The notes under the pieces: model-generated
The model's input: only the letters and a program-made list of their open reading frames with translations
Told to the model about the DNA's origin: nothing
The model's database searches: none
Part shown: in pieces, positions 16,858 through 25,675 of the stretch
Numbering within the stretch: the first letter of the stretch is position 1
How the letters are laid out: every line of letters begins with the position of its first letter
Origin: Faecalibacterium sp. An121
Lineage (GTDB): Bacteria > Bacillota > Clostridia > Oscillospirales > Ruminococcaceae
NCBI RefSeq assembly: GCF_002160915.1
Contig: NZ_NFLM01000002.1
Span: forward strand, 124,001 to 188,000
Length of the DNA stretch: 64,000 bases
Direction: 5' to 3'
Position numbers and translations under genes: made by a program

Positions 16858-17355
16858 ATGTCCATCAATCCCACACACCTTTCTCCCGACGTCGAGCAGG
16901 CTCTGCTGAGCAGACCCGTCAAAGACCTGCCCCAGGTCATCCCGGCCCAGATGCGCCGGGTCAACAACCTCATCTCCCGCCGGGTGAATTATTACAGCCG
17001 TCTGAACGGGGTGGAGGATGTTACCGCCATGCACGGGTGGATCCTCGCCTATCTTTACAACTGCCGGGACCGGGAGGTCTTTCAGCGGGATATCGAGCGG
17101 GCCTTCTCCATCACCCGCTCCACCGTCACCAACATCCTGCAGCTGATGGAAAAGAAGGGCTATATCCGCCGCATGAGCGTCCCCCAGGACGCCCGCCTCA
17201 AGCGCCTGGTCCTCACCGACGCCGGCGCCCTGGCCCACCAGCAGATCATGCTCAGCCTGCGCCAGACCGACCAGTATATCTCCGGCCTGCTGACCGAGGA
17301 GGAGAACGCAGAGCTGCTGCGGCTGCTCAACAAACTGCGCGCCGGTCTGGAATAA
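16858..17355 (+). CDS. MarR-family transcriptional regulator
   Basis: This 165-residue regulator has a MarR winged helix. ERAFSITRSTVTNILQLMEKKGYIRR (about residues 79-104) is the recognition helix region. The wing RMSVPQDARLKRLVLT follows, and helices at both ends form the dimer. I chose the ATG at 16858 because an AAAGGAG site lies before it; the frame is open further upstream only as a shadow through the promoter. It sits directly before a heterodimeric ABC exporter. The promoters of both units carry GAACA/TGTTC-type elements, so it probably controls itself and the exporter in response to a small toxic compound. Confidence 0.9.
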   Translation: MSINPTHLSPDVEQALLSRPVKDLPQVIPAQMRRVNNLISRRVNYYSRLNGVEDVTAMHGWILAYLYNCRDREVFQRDIERAFSITRSTVTNILQLMEKKGYIRRMSVPQDARLKRLVLTDAGALAHQQIMLSLRQTDQYISGLLTEEENAELLRLLNKLRAGLE

Positions 17356-17405
17356 TCCAACGCTGAAATTTCTATGAACAAAATCTGAAACCTTGCCCAT
17401 ACAGG

Positions 17406-17440
17406 TTGACATCGAACATTTTTTTGGATAGAATGTTCGA
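17406..17440 (+). promoter_or_regulatory. ABC exporter promoter inside a perfect inverted repeat
   Basis: TTGACA (17406-17411), 17 bases, TAGAAT (17429-17434). TCGAACATT (17412-17420) and AATGTTCGA (17432-17440) are a perfect 9-base inverted repeat covering the spacer and the -10. A further GAACAAATTTGTAC follows at 17445-17458. A repressor bound here would exclude polymerase. The MarR protein is the obvious candidate. Confidence 0.8.
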
Positions 17441-17605
17441 CGTTGAACAAATTTGTACGCAACCCAACAATAAGAGCTGCGCGTATCCAAAAGCCCAAAG
17501 CGCCGACCCCTTTGCCCAAGCGTTCCCATACCCCGCGGCCGGTGCGTTTGCCGGCAGGCAGACCGGGCCGGAAGGCTTCCCGATACGCCATAGGAGGTAT
17601 GACCC

Positions 17606-19357
17606 ATGATCAAAAAGCTGGCCTCCCATCTCGGCGAGTACAAGCGCGCCGCGATCATCACGCCGCTTCTGTCGGCGCTGGAAGCCATCATGGACGTCCT
17701 TCTCCCGCTGCTGATGTCCTACATCATCGACCAGGGCATCGAAAAGGGAGATATGGACGCCGTCATCAAGTATGGCCTGCTCACCTTCCTGGTGGCGGCC
17801 ATCGCTCTGGTTCTGGGCCTGTCCGCCGGCCGCTTTGCCGCCAAGGCATCCGCCGGCTACGCAGGCAACCTGCGCGACGCCATGTTTGAGCGCATCCAGC
17901 ACTATTCCTTCACCAACATCGACAAGTTCTCCACGGCGGGCCTGGTCACCCGTATGACCACCGACGTCACCAACGTGCAGAACGCCTTCCAGATGCTGAT
18001 GCGGATGTGCGTGCGCGCTCCGGTGCATCTGGTCTTTGCCCTCATCATGTCGGTGATGATCAACCCGCATCTCACCGGCATCTTCCTGGTGGCCATGCTC
18101 TTTCTGCTGGTGGTGCTGGGCTGCATCATGCTGCCCACCACCAAGATCTTCGACCGGGTGTTCCGCAACTACGACAACCTGAACGCCTCGGTGCAGGAGA
18201 ACGTCACCGCCATCCGGGTGGTCAAGAGTTTCGTGCGCGAAAAGCATGAGGACGACAAGTACACCAGGGCCTGCCAGGACCTGTACAACCAGTTCGTCAA
18301 GGCGGAAAGCCGCCTCAGCTTCAACAACCCCTCCATGCTGGTGGCCATCTACGGCTGCAACCTGGCCCTGTCCTGGTTCGGCGCCCATTTCGTGCTGGAC
18401 GGCGTGATCACCACCGGCCAGCTGAACGCCCTGTTCGGCTACGTCATGAACATCCTGGCCTCCCTGATGATGCTGAGCATGGTGTTCGTCATGCTCAGTA
18501 TGTCGGTGGCCTCCTGCCGCCGCATCATCGAGGTGCTGGACGAAAAGACCGACCTGCCCCCCGCCCAGAAGCCCGTGGATCAGGTGCAGGACGGCAGCGT
18601 GGAGTTCGACCACGTCACTTTCAAGTATAAGCACGGCACCGGCAGCCCGGTGCTCAGCGATATCACCTTCCGCATCCGGCCCGGTGAGACGCTGGGCGTC
18701 ATCGGCGGCACCGGCAGCGCCAAATCCAGCCTGGTGCAACTGATCCCCCGGCTGTACGACGTGGACAGCGGCGCCGTCCGGGTGGGCGGCGTGGATGTGC
18801 GCGACTACAACCTGGATGTGCTGCGCCAGGAGGTCTCGATGGTGCTGCAAAAGAACGTCCTGTTCTCAGGCACCATCCTGGACAACCTGCGCTGGGGCGA
18901 TGAGAACGCCACCGAGGAGGAGTGCATGGAAGCCTGCCGCCTGGCCTGCGCCGACGAGTTCATCCAGCGCTTCCCCGACAAGTACAATACATGGATCGAG
19001 CAGGGCGGCACCAACGTCTCGGGCGGCCAGAAACAGCGTCTGTGCATCGCCCGCGCCCTCCTGCGCAAACCCAAGATCCTGATCCTGGACGATTCCACCA
19101 GCGCGGTGGACACCGCCACCGACGCCAAGATCCGCCAGGCCTTCCGGGAAAAGCTGCCCGGCACCACCCGCATCATCATCGCCCAGCGCATTTCTTCTGT
19201 GCAGGACGCTGACCGCATCCTGGTGCTGGACAACGGCCGGATCGACGGCCTGGGCACCCATGAGGAGCTGCTCGCCACCAACAAGATCTATCAGGAGGTC
19301 TACAACAGCCAGACCCAGGGCGGCGGCGACTTCGACAAGCAGGGAGGTGAAGACTGA
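17606..19357 (+). CDS. ABC exporter half-transporter, degenerate-site subunit
   Basis: This 583-residue protein has a six-helix type IV ABC membrane domain (residues 1-310) fused to an ATPase domain. Its own ATP site is altered at three places. The Walker A reads GGTGSAKSS (367-375) with Ala in place of the usual Gly. The catalytic base after the Walker B is Asp496 (ILDDSTSA) instead of Glu, and the switch histidine is Gln (IIAQRISSV). Its signature VSGGQ is normal. The next gene has the opposite pattern, so the pair forms a BmrCD/TM287-288-type heterodimer. It is probably a drug or lipid exporter. The mRNA has a leader of about 165 bases, GC-rich and prone to fold. AGGAGG lies 8 bases before the ATG. 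Confidence 0.93.
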   Translation: MIKKLASHLGEYKRAAIITPLLSALEAIMDVLLPLLMSYIIDQGIEKGDMDAVIKYGLLTFLVAAIALVLGLSAGRFAAKASAGYAGNLRDAMFERIQHYSFTNIDKFSTAGLVTRMTTDVTNVQNAFQMLMRMCVRAPVHLVFALIMSVMINPHLTGIFLVAMLFLLVVLGCIMLPTTKIFDRVFRNYDNLNASVQENVTAIRVVKSFVREKHEDDKYTRACQDLYNQFVKAESRLSFNNPSMLVAIYGCNLALSWFGAHFVLDGVITTGQLNALFGYVMNILASLMMLSMVFVMLSMSVASCRRIIEVLDEKTDLPPAQKPVDQVQDGSVEFDHVTFKYKHGTGSPVLSDITFRIRPGETLGVIGGTGSAKSSLVQLIPRLYDVDSGAVRVGGVDVRDYNLDVLRQEVSMVLQKNVLFSGTILDNLRWGDENATEEECMEACRLACADEFIQRFPDKYNTWIEQGGTNVSGGQKQRLCIARALLRKPKILILDDSTSAVDTATDAKIRQAFREKLPGTTRIIIAQRISSVQDADRILVLDNGRIDGLGTHEELLATNKIYQEVYNSQTQGGGDFDKQGGED

Positions 19358-21282
19358 TGGCTGAACAGAACGTGAGAACCATCCATGGCCCCGGCCGCCG
19401 CGGCGGTATGGGCCCCCGGCCCAAGGTGGCCAACCCCGGCAAGCTGCTCAAGCGAGTCCTGGGTGAGGTGCTGCGGCACTACACCCCCCACTGCATCGTG
19501 GTGCTGATCTGCATTTTCCTCAGCGCCTTTGCCAATGTGCAGGCCAGCCTGTTTTTGCAGACCCTCATCGACGACTACATCGCGCCCATGCTCCAGCAGC
19601 AGGACCCCAACTTCGGCCCCCTGATCGGCGCCCTGGCACGGATCGGCTGCATCTATCTGGTAGGCATCCTGGCCGCCTGGGGCAACGCCCGCATCATGGT
19701 CAATGTGACCCAGGGCACCATGCGGAACATCCGCATCGAGCTGTTCACCCACATGGAGAGCCTGCCCATCAGCTACTTTGACACCCACCCCCACGGCGAC
19801 ATCATGTCGGTGTACACCAACGACGTGGATACCCTTCGCCAGATGATCAGCCAGAGCATCCCCCAGCTGGTGTCCAGCGTCATCACCATCCTGTCGGTGT
19901 TCGTCAGCATGTGTATCCTGGATATCCCCATGACCGTCCTGACCATCTGCATGGTGGCCCTGATGCTGTTCTGCTCCAAAAAGATCAGCGCCCAAAGCGG
20001 CAAGTACTTCATCTCCCAGCAGCGGGACCTGGGCGCCGTCAACGGCTACATCGAGGAGATGCTCCAGGGCCAGAAGGTGGTCAAAGTCTTTACCCATGAG
20101 GAAAAGACCCTGCAGGGCTTCCGCGAGCTGAACGGCAAGCTGAAGGAAAGCTCCATCCGGGCCAACGGCTACGCCAACATCATGATGCCCGTCAACGCCC
20201 AGCTGGGCAACGTCAGCTACGCTTTGTGCGCCCTTCTGGGCGCGGCCCTGGCGGTCAACGGCATCGGCGGGGTCACCCTGGGCACCGTCATGGCCTTCCT
20301 GGCCCTGAACAAGAGCTTCAATATGCCCATCAGCCAGGTGTCCATGCAGGCCAACAGCGTCATCATGGCGCTGGCCGGCGCCGAGCGCATCTACGCCATG
20401 ATGGACGCCCCCAGCGAGACCGACGACGGCTACGTCACCCTGGTCAACGCCAAATACGACAAGGACAACAACCTGGTGGAGAGCGACTCCCGCACCGGCA
20501 TCTGGGCCTGGAAGCACCCCCACCACGACGGCACTCTGACCTACACCAAGCTGGAGGGCGACATCCGCTTCTTTGACGTGGACTTCGGCTACAATCCCGA
20601 AAAGACCGTCCTCCACGACATCAACCTCTACGGCCTGCCCGGCCAGAAGATCGCCTTTGTGGGCTCCACCGGCGCCGGCAAGACCACCATCACCAACCTG
20701 ATCAACCGCTTCTACGACATCCAGGACGGCAAGATCCGCTACGACGGCATCAACATCCGCAAGATCAAGAAGTCGGACCTGCGGGCCAGCCTGGGCATCG
20801 TGCTGCAGGATACCCACCTGTTCACCGGCACCGTCATGGACAACATCCGCTATGGACGCCTGGACGCCACCGACGAGGAGTGCGTGGTGGCCGCCAAGCT
20901 GGCCAACGCCGACGGCTTCATCCGCCGCCTGCCCGACGGCTACAACACCATGCTGACCGGCGACGGCGCCAACCTCAGCCAGGGCCAGCGGCAGCTGCTG
21001 GCCATCGCCCGGGCGGCCGTGGCCGACCCGCCGGTGCTGATCCTGGACGAAGCCACCAGCTCCATCGACACCCGCACCGAGGCGCTGGTGCAGGCGGGCA
21101 TGGACGGCCTGATGTATGGCCGCACCACCTTTGTCATCGCCCACCGGCTGTCCACCGTGCGCAACGCCGACTGCATCATCGTGCTGGAACAGGGCCGCAT
21201 CATCGAGCGCGGCAGCCACGACGAGCTGATCGCCAAGAAAGGCAAATACTACCAGCTGTACACCGGCAACCTGGCCGAGTGA
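19357..21282 (+). CDS. ABC exporter half-transporter, catalytic-site subunit
   Basis: This 641-residue partner has about 45 basic residues before its six membrane helices, and a C-terminal ATPase with intact Walker A GSTGAGKTT (436-444), catalytic Glu565 in VLILDEATSS, and switch histidine in VIAHRLSTV. Its signature is LSQGQ instead of LSGGQ. It therefore supplies the working Walker motifs of one site and the defective signature of the other. An insertion of about 40 residues before the ATPase domain (DKDNNLVESDSRTGIWAWKH) is unusual. Start and stop overlap by one base with the first subunit (TGATG), so equal expression is expected. Confidence 0.94.
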   Translation: MAEQNVRTIHGPGRRGGMGPRPKVANPGKLLKRVLGEVLRHYTPHCIVVLICIFLSAFANVQASLFLQTLIDDYIAPMLQQQDPNFGPLIGALARIGCIYLVGILAAWGNARIMVNVTQGTMRNIRIELFTHMESLPISYFDTHPHGDIMSVYTNDVDTLRQMISQSIPQLVSSVITILSVFVSMCILDIPMTVLTICMVALMLFCSKKISAQSGKYFISQQRDLGAVNGYIEEMLQGQKVVKVFTHEEKTLQGFRELNGKLKESSIRANGYANIMMPVNAQLGNVSYALCALLGAALAVNGIGGVTLGTVMAFLALNKSFNMPISQVSMQANSVIMALAGAERIYAMMDAPSETDDGYVTLVNAKYDKDNNLVESDSRTGIWAWKHPHHDGTLTYTKLEGDIRFFDVDFGYNPEKTVLHDINLYGLPGQKIAFVGSTGAGKTTITNLINRFYDIQDGKIRYDGINIRKIKKSDLRASLGIVLQDTHLFTGTVMDNIRYGRLDATDEECVVAAKLANADGFIRRLPDGYNTMLTGDGANLSQGQRQLLAIARAAVADPPVLILDEATSSIDTRTEALVQAGMDGLMYGRTTFVIAHRLSTVRNADCIIVLEQGRIIERGSHDELIAKKGKYYQLYTGNLAE

Positions 21283-21302
21283 CCGCCGGATAACCCCCTT
21301 TT

Positions 21303-21340
21303 CCCCGCCCCCGTCTTTCGTTGGGGCGGGGTTTTTATTC
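21303..21340 (+). terminator. Terminator after the ABC exporter operon
   Basis: CCCCGCCCC (21303-21311) pairs with GGGGCGGGG (21323-21331), followed by TTTTTATTC. Confidence 0.9.
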
Positions 21341-21367
21341 TTTTTCGTGAAAAACCGATTTTTTCTC

Positions 21368-21396
21368 TTTAAACCTGCGCTCTTTTATTGTACAAT
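21368..21396 (+). promoter_or_regulatory. Promoter of the HAD-exonuclease operon
   Basis: TTTAAA (21368-21373), 17-base spacer, TACAAT (21391-21396), 60 bases before the ATG. Confidence 0.6.
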
Positions 21397-21455
21397 AGAA
21401 AGTAAGACTGTGAAGGCGGCGCAAGGCTGCCTGGAAGAAGGAGAAACGCTTTTCT

Positions 21456-22283
21456 ATGGCGAAACCGAATATCAAGGTGCTGGCACTGGATCTGGACGGC
21501 ACCCTCACCAACGACGACAAGCAGATCACCCCCCGCACCCGCGCCGCCCTGGACCAGGCCCTGGCCAAAGGGGTGATGGTGGTGCTGGCTTCCGGCCGCC
21601 CCACCGAGGGGGTCACCCCTGTGGCGCGGGATCTTGCCCTGGGCCAGAACGGCCGGGCGGGGGCCATCCTCTCGTACAACGGCGGTGCCATCGTGGACTG
21701 CGGCCCCGGGGCCCGCATCCTGTGGCAGCAGGTGCTGCCGGCCCCCATGGTGCCCGCCCTGTGCAGCTTTGCGGCGCAGCAGAACGTGGCCATCGTCACA
21801 TACAGCCCGGAGGGCATCGTCACCGAGCGTCCCCAGGACCCCTGGGCCATGCGGGAGGGCTTCACCAACAAGCTGCCCATGGTCGGCGTGCCCGACCTGC
21901 CCGCCTACGTCAATTACCCGGTCAACAAAATGCTCATCACCCTCGACCCCATCCGGCTGCGGCCGGTGCTGCAGGCCGGCCTGGACCGCTTTGCCGGGCA
22001 GATCGACCTGTACCCCTCCAGCCCCTTCTTCATTGAGGCGGTGCCTCTGGGGGTGGCCAAGGACCGCAGCCTGGCGGCCCTGCTGGACCGGATGGGCCTG
22101 ACCCGGGACAACCTGATGGCCTGCGGCGACGGGATGAACGACCGCTCGATGATCCACTACGCCGGCGTGGGCGTGGCCATGGCCAATGCCGAAGGCCCCG
22201 TCAAGGCACAGGCGGACTATATCACGGCAGCGGACAACAACCACGACGGCGTCGCAGAAGCCATCGAGCGCTTTATTTTATAA
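21456..22283 (+). CDS. Cof-type HAD-IIB phosphatase
   Basis: This 275-residue cytoplasmic hydrolase has the four HAD motifs. Motif I is ALDLDGTLTN (nucleophile and acid aspartates near 11-13), motif II is VVLASGRP, the motif III lysine is in GVAKDRSL, and motif IV is ACGDGMNDRSMI. A type IIB cap domain fills the middle. Members remove phosphate from sugar phosphates, nucleotides or pyridoxal phosphate, and the substrate is not predictable. It is followed after 20 bases by an exonuclease-like gene in the same direction. The AAGGAG site 10 bases before the ATG supports the start. Confidence 0.92.
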   Translation: MAKPNIKVLALDLDGTLTNDDKQITPRTRAALDQALAKGVMVVLASGRPTEGVTPVARDLALGQNGRAGAILSYNGGAIVDCGPGARILWQQVLPAPMVPALCSFAAQQNVAIVTYSPEGIVTERPQDPWAMREGFTNKLPMVGVPDLPAYVNYPVNKMLITLDPIRLRPVLQAGLDRFAGQIDLYPSSPFFIEAVPLGVAKDRSLAALLDRMGLTRDNLMACGDGMNDRSMIHYAGVGVAMANAEGPVKAQADYITAADNNHDGVAEAIERFIL

Positions 22284-22303
22284 GAATGGGGAATCATACG
22301 ATC

Positions 22304-23308
22304 ATGCCTCAGCGAAATTTGGTCATTTTTGATTTGGAATGGAACATCGGCTACCATCCCTATACCTTCAACTACCACGGGGTGGAGCAGACTTTGCGGG
22401 GGGAGATCATCGAGATCGGCGCCGCTAGGGTGGATGAGGCGGGCAACGTCCTGGACACCTTCTCGATCCATCTGCGGCCCCGCATCTTCCGCAAACTGCA
22501 GCACCACATCGCCAAGGTCACCGGCCTGACCCAGGCCGACCTGGACCGGGGCGAGCCCATCCTGCAGGGGCTGCGCCGGTTCATGAAGTGGTGCGGTCCC
22601 GACGCTGAATTTGCCGAGTGGGGTCTGGATGACGTGCCGGTGCTCAAGCAGAACCTCTTTTTATGCAACCTGGACGAGAGCCGCCCCACCGTCTGGTACA
22701 ACCTGCAGCAGATCTTTCTCAGCCAATACCCCCGCAAGGAGGGGGACGGCCTCACGTTGGAGAGCGTGGTCACCCGGCTGGGGCTGCCCACCGAGCGCCC
22801 CTTCCACGACGCGCTGTCCGACGCCCTGTACACCGCCGATATCTGCCGCTGCATCGACCTGGAGCGCGGCCTGGCCGAGTATCCCACCGAGGCCGAATCG
22901 CTGCGCCAGAGCCTCTGCCCCGAGCCCGGCGACTACCGGGATTTCCGCCTGTGGGAGGGCAACGTGGAGCAGTTTGCCTGGCGCAACGACCCCCGCATCC
23001 TCAGCGCGGCCTGCCCGGTGTGCGGCGCCGCCCTTGTCCCCGATGATATCTGGCTGAAAAAGGGCAGCAACAGCTGGTATACCCTGGCCCAGTGCCCCTG
23101 CTGCGCCGGCACCGACAGCGAAGCCGGCCAGGGGGTCTTTCAGCGGTACAAGCTGGCCCGCCGGGACGGCCTGCACTGGACCTATGCCCGGTGCCTCCAG
23201 ATGCCCACACCCGACCTGCTGGCCCGCTGGCACAAGCAGCGCCGCCAGCAGCTGGAACGGCTGCACGCCGCCGAGGCCCGCGCCGCTGCCGCCAAAGAGG
23301 AGGGCTGA
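22304..23308 (+). CDS. DEDD-family 3'-5' exonuclease with zinc-ribbon-like tail
   Basis: This 334-residue protein starts with an exonuclease domain of the DnaQ/KapD-like DEDD group. VIFDLEWN gives the first Asp and Glu, EWGLDDVPVLKQN the second Asp, and RPFHDALSDALYTADI the His and last Asp. The C-terminal third has CPVCG (about 245) and CPCC (about 268), spaced like a zinc ribbon. I chose ATG 22304, just before the first beta strand. ATG 22286 is in frame and gives 340 residues but has no ribosome site. It is co-transcribed with the HAD gene. A role in RNA or DNA end trimming is likely, but the substrate is unknown. Confidence 0.85.
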   Translation: MPQRNLVIFDLEWNIGYHPYTFNYHGVEQTLRGEIIEIGAARVDEAGNVLDTFSIHLRPRIFRKLQHHIAKVTGLTQADLDRGEPILQGLRRFMKWCGPDAEFAEWGLDDVPVLKQNLFLCNLDESRPTVWYNLQQIFLSQYPRKEGDGLTLESVVTRLGLPTERPFHDALSDALYTADICRCIDLERGLAEYPTEAESLRQSLCPEPGDYRDFRLWEGNVEQFAWRNDPRILSAACPVCGAALVPDDIWLKKGSNSWYTLAQCPCCAGTDSEAGQGVFQRYKLARRDGLHWTYARCLQMPTPDLLARWHKQRRQQLERLHAAEARAAAAKEEG

Positions 23309-23341
23309 GCCCCGCCGCTTTTTGACCCTTCCACCCACAAC

Positions 23342-23389
23342 TTGACAGATCGTTCACCGCTTTGTCATAATGGGAGGGTATACTATAAT
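23342..23389 (+). promoter_or_regulatory. Overlapping promoters of the VTT-protein gene
   Basis: TTGTCA (23362-23367), 16 bases, TATAAT (23384-23389) is the better one. TTGACA at 23342-23347 with CATAAT 18 bases on could form a second promoter upstream. Confidence 0.65.
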
Positions 23390-23466
23390 CTAGATCCGGA
23401 AGATCCAAAGCGGTCTTTGTTCCGGACAAGACCCGAAACCATCCAAGTACGATAGGAGGACGGCGC

Positions 23467-24069
23467 ATGGAAGACATGCTTCAGTATTGGAGCACTCAGA
23501 TCACATCCCTGGATTTCTGGAAGAACCTGCTGGACAGCTTTGAGGGGCTCGGACCCCTGGTGCCGGTCCTGCTGGCCATGGTGGAATCCTTTGTGCCGCC
23601 CCTGCCCCTCATCGCCATCGTGGCGCTCAACGTGGCCGCCCACGGCCCTGTGATGGGTTTTCTGTACAGCTGGTGCGGCGTGGTGGTGGGAGGCGCCATC
23701 ATGTTCACCTTCTGGCGCAGGGTGGTCAAGCGGTTTTTCTGGCGGTTCGCCAGCCGCTTCGAGCTGTTCCGCAAGGCTGAAAAGTGGGTCAGCCACTGCG
23801 ATGTCCCCACCCTGTTCACCCTGGCCATGCTGCCCTTCACCCCCACCTCCTTTCTGCATCTGGCCTTTGGCATCTCCGACTTTGATTCCCGCCGCTACAT
23901 CCTGACTTTGCTGGCCGGCAAGGCCGTCATGATCGCCATGATGGCCCTTTTTGGCCAGTCCCTCACCAATGCGCTGGAGAATCCCCTCTACCTGGTGCTG
24001 GCCATCCTTCTGTGGGTGGGGATGTACTTTGCCTCCAAGCTCTTCTGTCAGAAACATCATCTGGACTAA
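23467..24069 (+). CDS. VTT-domain (DedA/TVP38-like) membrane protein
   Basis: This 200-residue protein has five to six hydrophobic segments and the reentrant-loop pattern of the VTT family, including VESFVPPLPLIAIVALN near the start and MLPFTPTSFLHLAFGIS in the middle. Members of the family (DedA, TMEM41/64) act in lipid flipping and membrane homeostasis; the bacterial roles include undecaprenyl-phosphate recycling. The exact function here is unknown. It stands alone between its own promoter and a strong terminator. An AGGAGG site precedes the ATG. Confidence 0.82.
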   Translation: MEDMLQYWSTQITSLDFWKNLLDSFEGLGPLVPVLLAMVESFVPPLPLIAIVALNVAAHGPVMGFLYSWCGVVVGGAIMFTFWRRVVKRFFWRFASRFELFRKAEKWVSHCDVPTLFTLAMLPFTPTSFLHLAFGISDFDSRRYILTLLAGKAVMIAMMALFGQSLTNALENPLYLVLAILLWVGMYFASKLFCQKHHLD

Positions 24070-24078
24070 AAATACACA

Positions 24079-24112
24079 AGGCCCGCACGGAGCATCCGTG
24101 CGGGCCTTTTTC
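24079..24112. terminator. Bidirectional intrinsic terminator
   Basis: AGGCCCGCACGG pairs with CCGTGCGGGCCT around AGCAT, followed by TTTTTC. It separates the convergent VTT and MoxR genes. The A-rich left flank gives the reverse U tract. Confidence 0.85.
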
Positions 24113-24119
24113 TTTGTAC

Positions 24120-25664
24120 TTAACCTTTGGGGCCGCCGTGGCGCAGTTCCTCGGCCGCCAGTTCCCGGTCGAGGGCCGCCTTGCGGTTATCCAGCAGCAG
24201 ATCCTTGTTGTAGCGGAAGTACCGCTCACAGCCGTTCTCGGCGATGAACGCGTGGGCCGACGGGGAAACGGTCAGCTCGGTGACGAACACCACCATCTCC
24301 TGACTCTCCCCAAACGCCTGCTCCATAAAGTCGAAGGCTGCCTCCAGGGCCGCAGAAGCCTCCTCCTGTCGCTTTTCGCGGTCTGCGGCCAGGGTCTCAA
24401 AGTACCCCCGCAGCAGGTCGAAGGCCTCCTGGGTGCCCGCAGCGTGGGCCCGGCGCAAACGTCCTGCCCAGTCCCGCAGGGCGGCCGCCACCCCCAGACG
24501 GCGGGCCAGCCCCTCTTTGTCCAGGGCGCCGGCCGTGCGCTGGCGGGCCGTCTCAGCCTCATAGTCCCCGATCTGCTGTTGGAGCAGGTCCTCCGGATCG
24601 GTGGGCTCGGGGTCGGGCAGGGCGGCCAGATCCTGCTTGAGCTGCCGCAGCAGGGCATAGCAGGTGTCGGCCACATCGTTCTCCCGGCAGGAATCCCCAA
24701 ACCGCGCTTTCAGCCCCGCCAGCAGCAGGCTGACCAGGGACAGCCGCTCGTCAAAGGGAGCCTGCAACAGCCGTGCAAAAGCCTCCGGCCGGGGCCGCCC
24801 GGCCAGGATCTCCTCGACCCCGTAGTTGTCCCGGTACTTATAGTACAGGTCCAGGTAAGAGGCAAAGTCCTCCGCAATGGTCCTGTGCTGCAGATACTGG
24901 CGGATGACTTCCTCATCGGCCTGCATCCCCAGCTTTTCGTAGGTGTCCAGCAGATTGGACAGATCCTCCCAGCCCCGGGCCGTGACGAACTGGGCGCCCT
25001 CCACGTCGGCGTTGATCTGATAGAAATTCTGGGGGTGCAGCTCCAGATAGCTGAGGATGGCCCCATGGACCCCCACCTTGCGGGCATATTCCCGCCAGGC
25101 GGGCAGGTCGGGCTGAATGTCCATCCGGCGCACCCGGTCCAGGGTGACGATGTCAAAATCCCGGACCGACTTGTTGTATTCGGGGGGATTGCCCGCCGCC
25201 ACGATGACCCACCCCGCCGGCACGGCCTGGTTGCCAAAGGTCTTGCACTGCAAAAATTGCAGCATAGTGGGGGCCAGCGTCTCGGACACGCAGTTGATCT
25301 CGTCGATGAACAGGATGCCCTCCTGCAGGCCGGTGGCCTCCATCTTCTCATAGATCGAGGCGATGATCTCGCTCATGGTATACTCGGTCACCGACACGTC
25401 CCGGTCCCCGTAGTGCTTCTGCCGGATGAAGGGCAGACCCACGGCGCTCTGGCGGGTGTGGTGGGTGATGGTATAGGCCACCAGCGCCACCCCGCACTCC
25501 CGGGCGGCCTGCTCCATGATCTGGGTCTTGCCGATGCCCGGAGGGCCCATCAGCAGGATGGGCCGCTGACGCACCGCCGGGATGGCGTATTCCCCCAGGG
25601 CATCCTTGGCCAGATAGGCCCGCACCGTGCGTTCGATCTCTTCCTTTGCACGTTTGATATTCAT
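24120..25664 (-). CDS. MoxR-type AAA+ ATPase
   Basis: This 514-residue protein has an N-terminal AAA+ domain with Walker A GPPGIGKT (about 40-47), Walker B ILFIDEIN, sensor 1 GNPPEYNKS and an arginine-finger region VRRMDIQPD. About 220 residues of charged alpha-helix follow, far beyond the usual 330-residue MoxR. MoxR ATPases work as chaperones with VWA-domain partners, and here such a partner is encoded 11 bases upstream. The ATG at 25664 is preferred: an AGGAGAG site precedes it, while the longer frame would need GTG. The operon order is LRR protein, VWA protein, MoxR. Confidence 0.88.
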   Translation of the reverse strand: MNIKRAKEEIERTVRAYLAKDALGEYAIPAVRQRPILLMGPPGIGKTQIMEQAARECGVALVAYTITHHTRQSAVGLPFIRQKHYGDRDVSVTEYTMSEIIASIYEKMEATGLQEGILFIDEINCVSETLAPTMLQFLQCKTFGNQAVPAGWVIVAAGNPPEYNKSVRDFDIVTLDRVRRMDIQPDLPAWREYARKVGVHGAILSYLELHPQNFYQINADVEGAQFVTARGWEDLSNLLDTYEKLGMQADEEVIRQYLQHRTIAEDFASYLDLYYKYRDNYGVEEILAGRPRPEAFARLLQAPFDERLSLVSLLLAGLKARFGDSCRENDVADTCYALLRQLKQDLAALPDPEPTDPEDLLQQQIGDYEAETARQRTAGALDKEGLARRLGVAAALRDWAGRLRRAHAAGTQEAFDLLRGYFETLAADREKRQEEASAALEAAFDFMEQAFGESQEMVVFVTELTVSPSAHAFIAENGCERYFRYNKDLLLDNRKAALDRELAAEELRHGGPKG

Positions 25665-25675
25665 AGGCTCTCTCC

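Noticed and set aside
17406-17609. Possible leader peptide of 55-67 residues before the ABC exporter
   Set aside because: The frame starts inside the promoter, has no ribosome site and reads proline/alanine-rich low-complexity sequence. The mRNA leader is better viewed as untranslated.
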